From NCBI RefSeq assembly GCF_014196455.1, contig NZ_JACIDS010000002.1, positions 620,001 to 684,000 of the forward strand: a DNA stretch of 64,000 nt, given 5' to 3'. The stretch comes from Kaistia hirudinis (lineage in GTDB: Bacteria; Pseudomonadota; Alphaproteobacteria; Rhizobiales; Kaistiaceae). Below are positions 55,817 to 63,545 of this stretch, piece by piece (positions within the stretch are counted from its first letter, which is position 1; each line of letters starts with the position of its first letter). A program made the translations under genes and the position numbers. The notes beneath the pieces were generated by a model that saw only the letters and a program-made list of their open reading frames with translations, had not been told where the DNA came from and ran no database searches.

Positions 55817-55885
55817 ACTCGCGCAGGAGCATTATCCTGAAGGGGAGGTTAACGCGGACCTAAGATTCTGGTAAATTTGGTTAAC
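55817..55885 (-). promoter_or_regulatory. CtrA-like box and GANTC sites upstream of the small gene
   Basis: TTAA-N7-CTAA lies at 55850-55864 (7 of 8 consensus bases), a TTAAC half-site at 55882-55886, GATTC at 55865-55869 directly after the box, and GACTC at 55817-55821. The gene start is 75-110 bp away. This suggests control by CtrA and by CcrM methylation, but no promoter is proved. Confidence 0.45.
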
Positions 55886-55899
55886 GCTGTTATGCCCGC

Positions 55900-56298
55900 T
55901 TAGCGGCCATACCGGGTGGTGATGTCGCGGGTGAGTCGCTCGCCTTCGCTCATATAGCGTTCGACGGCCGTCGCCGCGGCGGCGGTGCAGGTGCGGTAAA
56001 GCGCAGCGAAGCTCGAATAGCCGTGGTTGAAGGCGTTGACGATGCGTCCGCGCCGCTCGGGCGGCGGCTCCTCGGCAGCGAGCAGGGCCTCCATCTGGTC
56101 GCGCCAGAGCGTCGGCTCCTCGGCCCCGCAGAGCGGCCGCAGATAGTGCAGCGCGCCGAGAATTTCCGAGAGACGGACCAGCGATTCTTCATAAGGCGGG
56201 TCGCCCTCGGCGGCGGTCGCCGGGAGGGGCGCGAGCAGAAGCAGCGCGAACGCCGCGGCGCGGAGCCTTCCTGTCCTCGGGTCACGAAGGCGCATCAT
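55900..56298 (-). CDS. TIGR02301 family secreted protein
   Basis: The start at 56298 or 56295 (ATGATG) gives 132 or 131 residues. The N-terminus MMRLRDPRTGRLRAAAFALLLLAPLPATAAEG is a signal peptide. The mature part (YEESLVRLSEILGALHYLRPLCG...LWRDQMEALLAAEEP...IVNAFNHGYSSFAALYRTCTAAA) matches TIGR02301, a Hyphomicrobiales family of unknown function with two conserved cysteines. It is likely periplasmic. The frame continues upstream through the Nudix gene region without support. Confidence 0.88.
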   Translation of the reverse strand: MMRLRDPRTGRLRAAAFALLLLAPLPATAAEGDPPYEESLVRLSEILGALHYLRPLCGAEEPTLWRDQMEALLAAEEPPPERRGRIVNAFNHGYSSFAALYRTCTAAAATAVERYMSEGERLTRDITTRYGR

Positions 56299-56474
56299 CC
56301 GCCGTCCATTGCTGTCGCCTGTCGCGCATCGCTCGCCGGCCGGCCCGCGAGGGGGCCGCGAACCGATCGTCCGGCGATATCGCGACGCGGCCGGAAGATA
56401 GAGCATAGCGGCGATCCAAGGGAACACGGAACTCGCTGTCGCGATTCGGGATTCGGACCGAGCCCGGCCATAGC

Positions 56475-56882
56475 TCAGCGGCGGCGGGACAGCAGCACGA
56501 TCCGTTCGAGGTCCGGCGTCGTCGTCAGCGCGGAGAGCTCGGTCGGTTCGAACCAGCCGGCCTCGGCGGCGTCGGATGCGGCGAGGGGCTCGCCATCGGC
56601 CTCGGCCGTGAAGACGATGATCACGAAATGGCTCGACGGCGGCTCGCCGGGCGCGATCGCGTCGAGCGTCTCGACAAGCCGCGGCGCGCCGATCGCGAGG
56701 CCCGTCTCCTCCATAACCTCGCGTCGGGCGGCGGCGGCGAGCGGCTCGCCCCATTCCACCCGCCCGCCCGGCAACGACCAGGCGCCGAGGAATGGCTCAT
56801 GGCCGCGGCGCACGAGCAGGACCCGCTCCTCGCGCCAGATCGCGACGCTGACGCCGAGTTGCGGGCGGCGGGTTTCTGGCAT
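56475..56882 (-). CDS. Nudix hydrolase
   Basis: The protein has 135 residues. The Nudix box [24 protein letters not shown]-type (G-x5-E-x7-R-E-x2-E-E-x-G) is complete at about 39-61. The N-terminus [32 protein letters not shown] is typical of NADH pyrophosphatase or ADP-ribose type groups, but the substrate is unknown. It lies upstream of TIGR02301 on the same strand with a gap of 176 bp that has no gene. Confidence 0.93.
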   Translation of the reverse strand: MPETRRPQLGVSVAIWREERVLLVRRGHEPFLGAWSLPGGRVEWGEPLAAAARREVMEETGLAIGAPRLVETLDAIAPGEPPSSHFVIIVFTAEADGEPLAASDAAEAGWFEPTELSALTTTPDLERIVLLSRRR

Positions 56883-57003
56883 GCGGTATGGTTCTCCCGG
56901 TCGGCGCGCGGCCCGGCCATCTCGGCTCAGGCGCTGGCGCGCGGCGGCGGAGCCTATATGAATCGCTGGGGACGCGGGAGAGGCTCCAAGGGAGCGGAAC
57001 GAG

Positions 57004-57741
57004 ATGTGTGGTCGCTATGCGCTGGCGGTGAAGCCGGAGGATGTCGAGGCGGAATTCTCGATGATCCGCATCGAGTGGTTCCCGCCGCGCTACAACATCG
57101 CCCCGACTCAGCCGATCCTCGTCATCCGCGCGGGCAGGGAAGGGCGCGAGGCCGCGCTGGTGCGCTGGGGGCTGGTCCCGTCCTGGACCAAGGACATGGC
57201 GGCGCTGCCGCTGTTCTTCAACGCGCGCTCCGAAACGGCGGCGACCAAGCCGGCCTTTCGCGGCGCCTTCCGCCATCGCCGTTGCCTGATCCCGGCCTCC
57301 GGCTTCTATGAATGGCTGAAGGCGCCGGCGGTCGGCCGGAGCGGCAAGGCGACCGTCATCCGCAAGCCCTATTATCTGGCGCCGAAGCGCAAGCTCGTCG
57401 CCTTCGCAGGCTTGTGGGACGAATGGGCCGATGCAAACGGCAACCTTCTCGACAGCGCGACGATCCTGACGACCGCCGCCAATGACGACGTCGCCGCGCT
57501 GCATGACCGCATGCCCGTCGTCGTCGAGCCGCAGGATTATGACCGCTGGCTGGGGCTCGGCGGCGCCGACGAGGCGGGCCTTGGCGACATCCTTCGCCCG
57601 GCGCCGCCCGGCACCTTCAGCGCCGTCCCCGTGGATCCGCGCGTCAACACGGCGCGATTCGACGATCCCGCCCTGATCGTGCCAACCGGGCCGGCAGAGC
57701 CCGCCGCGCCGACGTCGGAGACGCAGCTGAAGCTGCTCTGA
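57004..57741 (+). CDS. SOS response-associated peptidase (SRAP/HMCES/YedK family)
   Basis: The protein has 245 residues. SRAP proteins cross-link abasic sites in single-stranded DNA through Cys2. The start MCGRYALAV exposes Cys2 after Met removal. [50 protein letters not shown] (Asn, Glu) and [12 protein letters not shown] (His) hold the other catalytic residues. An SOS box was not seen upstream. It follows no operon partner clearly and lies 78 bp before the lysE-type gene. Confidence 0.95.
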   Translation: MCGRYALAVKPEDVEAEFSMIRIEWFPPRYNIAPTQPILVIRAGREGREAALVRWGLVPSWTKDMAALPLFFNARSETAATKPAFRGAFRHRRCLIPASGFYEWLKAPAVGRSGKATVIRKPYYLAPKRKLVAFAGLWDEWADANGNLLDSATILTTAANDDVAALHDRMPVVVEPQDYDRWLGLGGADEAGLGDILRPAPPGTFSAVPVDPRVNTARFDDPALIVPTGPAEPAAPTSETQLKLL

Positions 57742-57819
57742 GCGGCAACAGGAACCGCCCATTGCCATGGCCGCGCGCCGCGGCTATGGGAGGCGCCCTT
57801 TCGAAGACTGATCGGACAG

Positions 57820-58434
57820 ATGGATATGCTCGCCGCCGCGACCGAAGGCTTCCTGCTCGGCGCGAGCCTCATCGTCGCGATCGGCGCGCAGAACGCCTTC
57901 GTGCTGCGGCAGGGGCTGGCGCGGCGGCAGGTCTTCGTCGTCACGACGTTCTGCTTTCTCGCCGATGCGCTGCTCATTTCGTTCGGCGTCGCCGGGGTCG
58001 GTTCGCTCGTGCGCTCCTCGCCGGGGCTCCTGTGGGTGGTGACGCTCGCGGGCGCGGCGTTCCTGCTGACCTATGGCGCCATGGCGCTGCGCCGGGCGCT
58101 GCATCCGGGCAATCTGTCGGCTGCCTCGGCGGCGCAGTCGCGCCTCGGCACGGCTCTGGCGACCGCTGCCGCGCTCACCTTCCTCAACCCGCATGTCTAT
58201 CTGGATACGGTCGTGCTGCTCGGCTCGCTGTCGGCGCGCCATGCGGGCGCGGCCCGCGTGGCGTTCGGTGCCGGCGCCGCGATGGCCTCGGCCGTGTGGT
58301 TCTATGGGCTCGGCTTCGGCGCCCGCTTTGCGGCGCCGCTCTTCGCGCGGCCGGCCGCCTGGCGCATCCTGGATGGGGCGATCGCGATCATCATGGCCTC
58401 GATCGCCCTATCCTTGCTCGCGCAGGTGTTCTGA
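57820..58434 (+). CDS. LysE/ArgO family amino acid exporter
   Basis: The protein has 204 residues with about six membrane helices. MLAAATEGFLLGASLIVAIGAQNAFVLRQGLARR is the LysE/ArgO N-terminal signature, and ALTFLNPHVYLDTVVLLGSLSA is another. It should export a basic amino acid such as lysine or arginine. It is convergent with the SMR exporter gene (7 bp between stops). Confidence 0.93.
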   Translation: MDMLAAATEGFLLGASLIVAIGAQNAFVLRQGLARRQVFVVTTFCFLADALLISFGVAGVGSLVRSSPGLLWVVTLAGAAFLLTYGAMALRRALHPGNLSAASAAQSRLGTALATAAALTFLNPHVYLDTVVLLGSLSARHAGAARVAFGAGAAMASAVWFYGLGFGARFAAPLFARPAAWRILDGAIAIIMASIALSLLAQVF

Positions 58435-58440
58435 CCGCGA

Positions 58441-58761
58441 TCAGGCGTCGGCGGTCAGCTTGAGCGCGGCGATGCCGATGATGATCAGCGCGATCGCGCC
58501 AAGCCGCGCCGGGCTCGCCGATTCGCCCCAGTAGAGGATGCCGAAGGCGACGGTTCCGACCGTGCCGATGCCCGTCCAGACGGCATAGGCGGTGCCGAGT
58601 GGAAGCGAGCGCAGGGCAAGCCCCAGTGCCGCGACGCTCGCGATCATTGCAAGAACGGTGAGGATCGTCGGAATGGGCCGCGTAAAACCTTCGGTGGTCC
58701 GCAGGCCGACAGCCCAGCCGATCTCGAACAGACCGGCGACGACAAGGAGGAGCCATGCCAT
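58441..58761 (-). CDS. SMR-family guanidinium exporter (Gdx/SugE type)
   Basis: The ATG at 58761 gives 106 residues and four membrane helices. Glu13 in AGLFEIGWAVGLR is the proton and substrate-binding residue, and TTEGFTRPIPT is the loop typical of SugE/Gdx rather than EmrE. It works as a dual-topology dimer. The leader has two ACGA-loop hairpins of a guanidine-II riboswitch, which supports guanidinium as the substrate. It converges on the lysE-type gene. Confidence 0.92.
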   Translation of the reverse strand: MAWLLLVVAGLFEIGWAVGLRTTEGFTRPIPTILTVLAMIASVAALGLALRSLPLGTAYAVWTGIGTVGTVAFGILYWGESASPARLGAIALIIIGIAALKLTADA

Positions 58762-58778
58762 GGCGAATATCTCCGCTG

Positions 58779-58824
58779 GCAGGGTCGTCCCCGCGTCAAA
58801 CATGCCGAACGGGGTCGTCCCCGT
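58779..58824 (-). promoter_or_regulatory. Guanidine-II (mini-ykkC) riboswitch
   Basis: On the minus strand two hairpins stand in tandem. The first (58809-58824) has six perfect pairs ACGGGG/CCCCGT with loop ACGA. The second (58779-58794) has GCGGGG/CCCTGC with one G-U pair and the same ACGA loop. The 14-base linker and the ACGA loops match the mini-ykkC pattern, in which each hairpin binds guanidine and the loops kiss. The Shine-Dalgarno GGAG of the SMR gene follows directly, so translation control is likely. Confidence 0.9.
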
Positions 58825-58881
58825 CCGCTGGATTTCATATGGAGGCTGGGAGCGGCCGGTCAAGGCCGCACAAGCGGGCGC

Positions 58882-59058
58882 TCAGTCGCGGTCCGGCGTC
58901 TCGGCCTGCATCTGCGGCTGGTGCTGCTCCTTGCGCTTCTGGTGCTTCAGCGCCTCGACGAGTTCGGGATTGCCGAGTTCGCCATACTTGGCGCGAAGAT
59001 CCTGCTCTTGCTCTCGTTGAGCGCGGCTCTTGAACTGCGGGTGTTCTTGCTTGGCCAT
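58882..59058 (-). CDS. Small charged protein of unknown function
   Basis: From the ATG at 59058 the protein has 58 residues, beginning MAKQEHPQFKSRAQREQEQDLRAKYGELGNPELVEALKHQKRKEQ. It is Gln/Glu/Lys-rich and helical. A frame to 59109 exists. No family is recognised. It lies upstream of the guanidine-II leader on the same strand and could share its promoter region. Confidence 0.6.
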   Translation of the reverse strand: MAKQEHPQFKSRAQREQEQDLRAKYGELGNPELVEALKHQKRKEQHQPQMQAETPDRD

Positions 59059-59245
59059 GATGCGTCGATAGTCCTGAACGTTTCCGATCCGCTGTCCGAC
59101 CATTTTCATGCCGGCCGGCTCGCGGGTCGGCGCCTATGCCGCCCCAATATGGCAGATTCATGTTTTGTTATCCGGTTAACGAACCTCATCCATCTTCAAA
59201 ACATGCGTAGAACTATTGCATTACGTGAGAAGGGTGCAGCAAGAA

Positions 59246-59310
59246 CGCAACAGCGCCGAACCGTCGTGTTGCGGCTATGCGCATGCGGCAGCGCCGTGTT
59301 ACGACGGTTC
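59246..59310. repeat. Overlapping inverted repeats upstream of the DUF1499 gene
   Basis: GAACCGTCGT at 59258-59267 and its exact complement ACGACGGTTC at 59301-59310 form one stem. CGCAACA at 59246-59252 and TGTTGCG at 59267-59273 form another that shares bases with it. CAGCGCCG occurs twice as a direct repeat near 59251 and 59289. The two stems exclude each other, as in attenuators. A function is not proved. Confidence 0.5.
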
Positions 59311-59342
59311 GACCTCGCGTGGAGTGGTTCCGGACCGGCACG

Positions 59343-60206
59343 ATGACTGCTCGCCCATCGCAAAGGCTGGCCCGTTCGGCGCCCTGGGCGCTCCGCTTCG
59401 CGGCGCTGCCCGTTCCGCTGCTTTTGCTCGCGGCGTTGCTGCATCATTATCGCTTCATCGACATCGCGCCGCTGTTCGCGACGATCGGCATCGCCTGGGC
59501 GCTCGCCGCCGCGGCGCTCGTGCTCGCCGTGCTCGCCTTCCGGGCGATCTGGATCGACGGCGCCGCCGGTTTCCGTGCCGCCATGTGGGCGGCGGTACTG
59601 GCAGGCCTGGTCCTCCTGCTGCCCGCCGCCGTCGTCACCGAGATGATCCATCTCCCGCGCCTGGCGGATGTCTCGACCGACGGCACCGATCCGCCGCTGT
59701 TCACCGTTGCGCCCGATTCCGTCACCATGCGCCCGTTGCCGGGCCCCCGGCTCCGTGCGGAGCAGGCCGTGGCCTATCCGGATATCGTCGCGCGCCATTA
59801 TCCCCTGTCGCCTGAACGCGTGTTTCAGTCGGTGGATGCGCTCGTCGCTGCGCAGGGCTGGAACGTGACGGACCGCCGCGCGCCGGACACCGACAACGAG
59901 GTCGGCTGGATCGAGGCGGAGGGCTCGACGATGGTCCTCGCGCTGCCGGTGGATATCGTCATCCGCGTGATCGGCGACGAGGACGGCGCGCTGGTCGACA
60001 TGCGCTCGGCCTCGCGCGTCGGCGCGCATGATCTCGGCGACAATGCGCGCCGCATCCGCGATTTCCTCACCGCGCTCGACACGGCGCTGCAGGGCGTTTC
60101 CGAGCCCGAGGGCGGGATGGACGATGCAGACAGCGACGGTCAGGCGGGAGGCGACGCGCAGGATCTGCCGCCGCTGCCGGTTCCCTCGCCGATCAACGGT
60201 CGCTGA
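59343..60206 (+). CDS. DUF1499 domain membrane protein
   Basis: The ATG at 59343 gives 287 residues. Three hydrophobic helices (about 20-105) are followed by a DUF1499 region: VFQSVDALVAAQGWNVTDRRAPDTDNEVGWIEAEGSTMVLALPVDIVIRV and DMRSASRVGAHDLGDNARRIRDFL. The function is unknown. Its 3' end overlaps the convergent MBL gene by 14 bp. The start at 59277 is possible but has no Shine-Dalgarno either. Confidence 0.85.
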   Translation: MTARPSQRLARSAPWALRFAALPVPLLLLAALLHHYRFIDIAPLFATIGIAWALAAAALVLAVLAFRAIWIDGAAGFRAAMWAAVLAGLVLLLPAAVVTEMIHLPRLADVSTDGTDPPLFTVAPDSVTMRPLPGPRLRAEQAVAYPDIVARHYPLSPERVFQSVDALVAAQGWNVTDRRAPDTDNEVGWIEAEGSTMVLALPVDIVIRVIGDEDGALVDMRSASRVGAHDLGDNARRIRDFLTALDTALQGVSEPEGGMDDADSDGQAGGDAQDLPPLPVPSPINGR

Positions 60207-61149
60207 CGGGCTCGTAGATCCCGTCGAGGCCGATGCCCGAGACGAGGCGAATGCGGCCCCGCGCGACCAAATCCTCGATATGCGCCAGCACCGACAGTGC
60301 CGCGGCGCCGTGCAGCGCCGCCGGCGTCTCGCGATAGATGACGGCCACGATCTCGCGGATGGTCCGGTCGCCGCGGGCGATGCGCTCCGCGATAGCGGCC
60401 TCGCGCAGCCGGCGATGCGCCTTCAGCGCGCGGACGAAGGCCGGCGCGTTGCGCAGCGGCGCGCCGTGCCCCGGCAGGTAGATCGACTCGCCCCGCGCCG
60501 CGAGCACGTCGAGCGAGGCCATGTAATCGGCCATCGAGCCGTCCGGCGGGGCGACCACGGTGGTCGACCAGCCCATGACATGATCGCCGGAAAAGAGGTG
60601 GTCGGTCCCGTCCAGCGCGAACGCCATATGATTGGCGGCATGGCCGGGCGTCGCAAGCGCCGTCAGGCTGTAGCCGGATCCCGCGATCACCGCGCCGTCG
60701 ACGATCCTGCGGTCCGGCATGAAATCCGGGTCGCCGCCGGCGTCCAGCACGCCGCTCTCGCCGTCGCGTCCGGGCCGCGACAGGCGATGCGGTCCCTCGC
60801 CGAGTGTCTCCGCGCCGGTCGCTGCCTTGAGGCGGGCGACGCCCATGCTGTGGTCGCGGTGGGTATGCGTGACGATGATGTGCCGCACGCGCTCGCCGCG
60901 CGTCGCAGCGACCAGGGCGTCGATATGGCCGGGATCGTCGGGACCCGGGTCGATGATCGCGACCTCGCCCGTCCCGACGATATAGCTATTGGTGCCGTGA
61001 AAGGTGAACGGGCTCGCATTCGGCGCCGTGATGCGGCGCACGCCCGGCAGGATCTCGACGGCGACGCCGTAGCGCGGATCGAAGTCGCGCTCGAAGGCGA
61101 TGTCGTCGCTCCTGGATGATTCGGCACGGGATGATGTCGGGTCGGTCAT
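60193..61149 (-). CDS. MBL-fold metallo-hydrolase (LACTB2-like)
   Basis: The protein has 318 residues. The zinc motif H-x-H-x-D-H is in VTHTHRDHSMGVARL, and further ligands are in TPGHAANHMAFAL and FSGDHVMGW. The C-terminal 60 residues (RLREAAIAERIARGDRTIREIVAVIYRETPAALHGAAALSVLAHIEDLVARG) look like the winged helix of LACTB2-type nucleases. Its substrate may be RNA or a thioester. It overlaps the DUF1499 gene by 14 bp at the 3' end. Confidence 0.9.
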   Translation of the reverse strand: MTDPTSSRAESSRSDDIAFERDFDPRYGVAVEILPGVRRITAPNASPFTFHGTNSYIVGTGEVAIIDPGPDDPGHIDALVAATRGERVRHIIVTHTHRDHSMGVARLKAATGAETLGEGPHRLSRPGRDGESGVLDAGGDPDFMPDRRIVDGAVIAGSGYSLTALATPGHAANHMAFALDGTDHLFSGDHVMGWSTTVVAPPDGSMADYMASLDVLAARGESIYLPGHGAPLRNAPAFVRALKAHRRLREAAIAERIARGDRTIREIVAVIYRETPAALHGAAALSVLAHIEDLVARGRIRLVSGIGLDGIYEPVSDR

Positions 61150-61190
61150 GGCGGCAAGTTGGGTCGGGCTGCCGGCCAGATCAACCCGCC

Positions 61191-61226
61191 CTCAAAAAGA
61201 AACGCCCCGGCCAGTGGCCGGGGCGT
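61191..61226 (-). terminator. Intrinsic terminator of wrbA
   Basis: On the minus strand ACGCCCCGGCC and GGCCGGGGCGT pair perfectly around a 3-base loop (61202-61226) and are followed by TTCTTTTTG. It lies 50 bp past the wrbA stop. Confidence 0.92.
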
Positions 61227-61276
61227 CTGACGCGCGCCGCGTCTGAAGGAGGGGCGCGGCGTCGCGATCCCTGTGA

Positions 61277-61894
61277 TCAGGCGTTCGCCGCAGCCGGAGC
61301 CGAGACCTTCGCCGCGATCTTGGCGACGTGGGCGCCCTGGTAGCGGGCGGCCTCGAGCTCGATCTCGGAAGGCTGGCGGCTGCCGTCGCCATCGGTGATC
61401 GTCGAGGCGCCGTAGGGCGAGCCGCCCTTCACCTGCTCGACGCCCATCTGACCCTGGAACGCGTAGGGCAGGCCGACATAGATCAGGCCGTGATGCAGGA
61501 AGGTCGGGATGAAGCCGAGGATGGTCGACTCCTGGCCGCCATGCTGCGTGGCCGAGCTCGTGAACATCGAACCGACCTTGCCGACCAGCTTGCCCTGCGC
61601 CCAGAGGCCGCCGGTCTGGTCCCAGAAATTGCGCATCTGCGAGGCGACCGTGCCGTAGCGCGTGCCGGCGCCGACGATGATGGCGTCATAGCCCTCGAGA
61701 TCGGCCGGGGTGGCGACCGGGGCAGCCTGGTCCATCTTGTAGTAGGACGCCTTGGCCACGTCGTCCGGAACCAGCTCCGGCACGCGCTTGATATCGACGG
61801 TCGCGCCGGCAGAACGGGCGCCCTCGGCGACGGCCTCGGCCATCTTCTCGATATGGCCATAGGCCGAATAGTAAAGGACCAGAACCTTGGTCAT
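61277..61894 (-). CDS. wrbA: NAD(P)H:quinone oxidoreductase WrbA
   Basis: The protein has 205 residues of the WrbA flavodoxin-like family. It binds FMN and reduces quinones by two electrons, avoiding semiquinone radicals. Typical segments are [23 protein letters not shown] (phosphate loop), [24 protein letters not shown], and [24 protein letters not shown] precedes the ATG. It is monocistronic: the upstream 194 bp to the SMP-30 gene are divergent, and a terminator follows. Confidence 0.97.
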   Translation of the reverse strand: MTKVLVLYYSAYGHIEKMAEAVAEGARSAGATVDIKRVPELVPDDVAKASYYKMDQAAPVATPADLEGYDAIIVGAGTRYGTVASQMRNFWDQTGGLWAQGKLVGKVGSMFTSSATQHGGQESTILGFIPTFLHHGLIYVGLPYAFQGQMGVEQVKGGSPYGASTITDGDGSRQPSEIELEAARYQGAHVAKIAAKVSAPAAANA

Positions 61895-62088
61895 GACGTT
61901 CTCCTTCAGTTCGTCGTGTGATGCGGTGCACCGTAGATCGTCTTATGCGCGCGATTTGCAAAGCCGTGCTTCGGTGAACAGTCTGTTTGCGGGATTGTCT
62001 GGCTCTCAATCGATCGCGCCCGCCCTTGCGGCCCTGCCGCTTTGTCCTATGCTCCCGGCGGTTCGAGACAAGACGTTCGGGAGGAAAC

Positions 62089-63012
62089 ATGCTCGACAAG
62101 GACTTCCTGGTGCTCGATGACCGTTTCCGGCGTTACGCCATGGGCAACGTGCACATCGAAAAACTGTGGACCGGCTCGCGCTGGGCCGAGGGCCCGGCCT
62201 ATTTCGCGGCCGGCAAATATCTGATCTGGTCGGACATACCGAACGATCGGCTGCTGCGTTACGACGAGACCGACGGCTCGGTCTCCGTCTTCCAGACCCC
62301 GTGCTACAACCAGAACGGCCATACAGTCGATCTCGAGGGCCGGCTCATCGCCTGCGAGCATCGCGGCCGCGCGGTCACCCGCATCGAGCATGACGGCTCG
62401 CGCAAGATCCTCGCCGACCGCTTCGAGGGCAAGAAGCTCAATTCGCCGAACGACGTCGTCGTCAAGTCGGACGGGTCGATCTGGTTCACGGACCCGACCT
62501 ACGGCATCGACGGCGAATATGAGGGCGATTACGCCGTCTCCGAAATCGGCGCCTGCAACGTCTACCGCATCGATCCGTCCAACGGCGGCGTCACGGCGGT
62601 GATCACCGACATGGTGCGCCCGAACGGCCTCGCCTTCTCCCCGGACGAGAAGATCCTTTACGTCGCCGACACGGGTCTGACGCACAAGCCCGACTGCTCG
62701 CCCGACATCCGCGCCTATCCGGTCAATTCGGATGGCAAGGGCGTCGGCGTCGGCCGTCGTTTCGTGACCTGCGACCAGGGCCTGTTCGACGGCTTCCGCG
62801 TCGATGTGCACGGCAATATCTGGAGCTCGGCCGCCGACGGCGTCCATTGCTTCACGCCGGACGGCAAGCTGATCGGCAAGATCCTCATTCCCGAGGTCGT
62901 CGCGAACGTCACCTTCGGCGGCCGCAAGCGCAACCGCATGTATATCTGCGGCACGACGAGCCTCTATTCGGTCTATCTGAATACCCAGGGCGCATTGCGG
63001 CCCAAGGTCTGA
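62089..63012 (+). CDS. SMP-30/gluconolactonase family protein
   Basis: The ATG at 62089 with GGGAGG upstream gives 307 residues. It is a six-bladed propeller lactonase. Conserved parts are WAEGPAYFAAGKYLIWSDIPNDRLLRYD, KLNSPNDVVVKSDGSIWFTDPTYGI (metal-binding Asn and Asp), and RPNGLAFSPDEKILYVADTG. It probably opens a sugar lactone, but the substrate is unknown. It is divergent from wrbA. A GC-rich hairpin follows. Confidence 0.93.
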   Translation: MLDKDFLVLDDRFRRYAMGNVHIEKLWTGSRWAEGPAYFAAGKYLIWSDIPNDRLLRYDETDGSVSVFQTPCYNQNGHTVDLEGRLIACEHRGRAVTRIEHDGSRKILADRFEGKKLNSPNDVVVKSDGSIWFTDPTYGIDGEYEGDYAVSEIGACNVYRIDPSNGGVTAVITDMVRPNGLAFSPDEKILYVADTGLTHKPDCSPDIRAYPVNSDGKGVGVGRRFVTCDQGLFDGFRVDVHGNIWSSAADGVHCFTPDGKLIGKILIPEVVANVTFGGRKRNRMYICGTTSLYSVYLNTQGALRPKV

Positions 63013-63022
63013 ACCGCGTGGC

Positions 63023-63045
63023 GGGCGCCCGGTCGACGGGCGCCC
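63023..63045. terminator. Hairpin between convergent SMP-30 and merR genes
   Basis: GGGCGCCCG at 63023-63031 pairs perfectly with CGGGCGCCC at 63037-63045 around a GTCGA loop. It ends at the stop codon of the leftward merR gene. No T-tract follows on either strand. Confidence 0.55.
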
Positions 63046-63468
63046 TCAGTGCCGTTCATGCAGGCAGCCGGCGTGGTCGCCGAGCACTTCGATCACGCGG
63101 CACTGCGCGACGCGCCCGTGCTCGCCTTCCTCGACCATCCGCTTGACCTCGCTGCGGAGCGCCGTGAGGCGCGCGATCTTGTCGTCGATCTCCGACAGAT
63201 GCGCCCGCGCGATCACATCGACCTCGGCGCAGGAGCGGTCGGGTTGGTCGGAGAGATCGAGCAATTGCCGGATCGCCTCGACTTCAAAGCCGAGATCGCG
63301 CGCATGGCGGATGAAGCGGAGCCGCTGGATGCTCTGGGCGTCATAAGTTCGGCGGTTGCTTTCCGTCCGGTCGGGAGCGGGCAGCAGCCCGATATCCTCA
63401 TAATAGCGGATGGTCGGAACCTTGATGCCGGTCTCGCGTGAGACCGCGCCGATCGAGATCGCATGCAT
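63046..63468 (-). CDS. MerR-family regulator, probable divalent-metal sensor
   Basis: The ATG at 63468 gives 140 residues. The winged HTH (about 4-70) reads ISIGAVSRETGIKVPTIRYYEDIGLLPAPDRTESNRRTYD. The dimer helix follows. A cysteine at SCAEVDVI, at the position of Cys79 of ZntR, and a C-terminal AQCRVIEVLGDHAGC-HERH segment point to Zn/Cd/Pb-type sensing rather than Cu(I). It is divergent from the metal ATPase gene, with a 77-bp shared control region. The longer upstream frame is rejected because it would cover the operator. Confidence 0.9.
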   Translation of the reverse strand: MHAISIGAVSRETGIKVPTIRYYEDIGLLPAPDRTESNRRTYDAQSIQRLRFIRHARDLGFEVEAIRQLLDLSDQPDRSCAEVDVIARAHLSEIDDKIARLTALRSEVKRMVEEGEHGRVAQCRVIEVLGDHAGCLHERH

Positions 63469-63482
63469 GGTCGATTTTGTCC

Positions 63483-63513
63483 TTGATCCTCTAGTCACTG
63501 GAGGATGTAGCGT
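63483..63513 (+). promoter_or_regulatory. MerR-type operator and long-spacer promoter
   Basis: A 21-bp dyad ATCCTC...GAGGAT lies at 63486-63506 with one mismatch between the 10-bp arms. A -35-like TTGATC at 63483-63488 and a -10-like TAGCGT at 63508-63513 are 19 bp apart, the long spacer that MerR proteins correct by bending DNA. It reads rightward into the metal ATPase gene. Confidence 0.8.
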
Positions 63514-63545
63514 CATCGTCAGGATTTGCAAGAATCGGGAACCGG

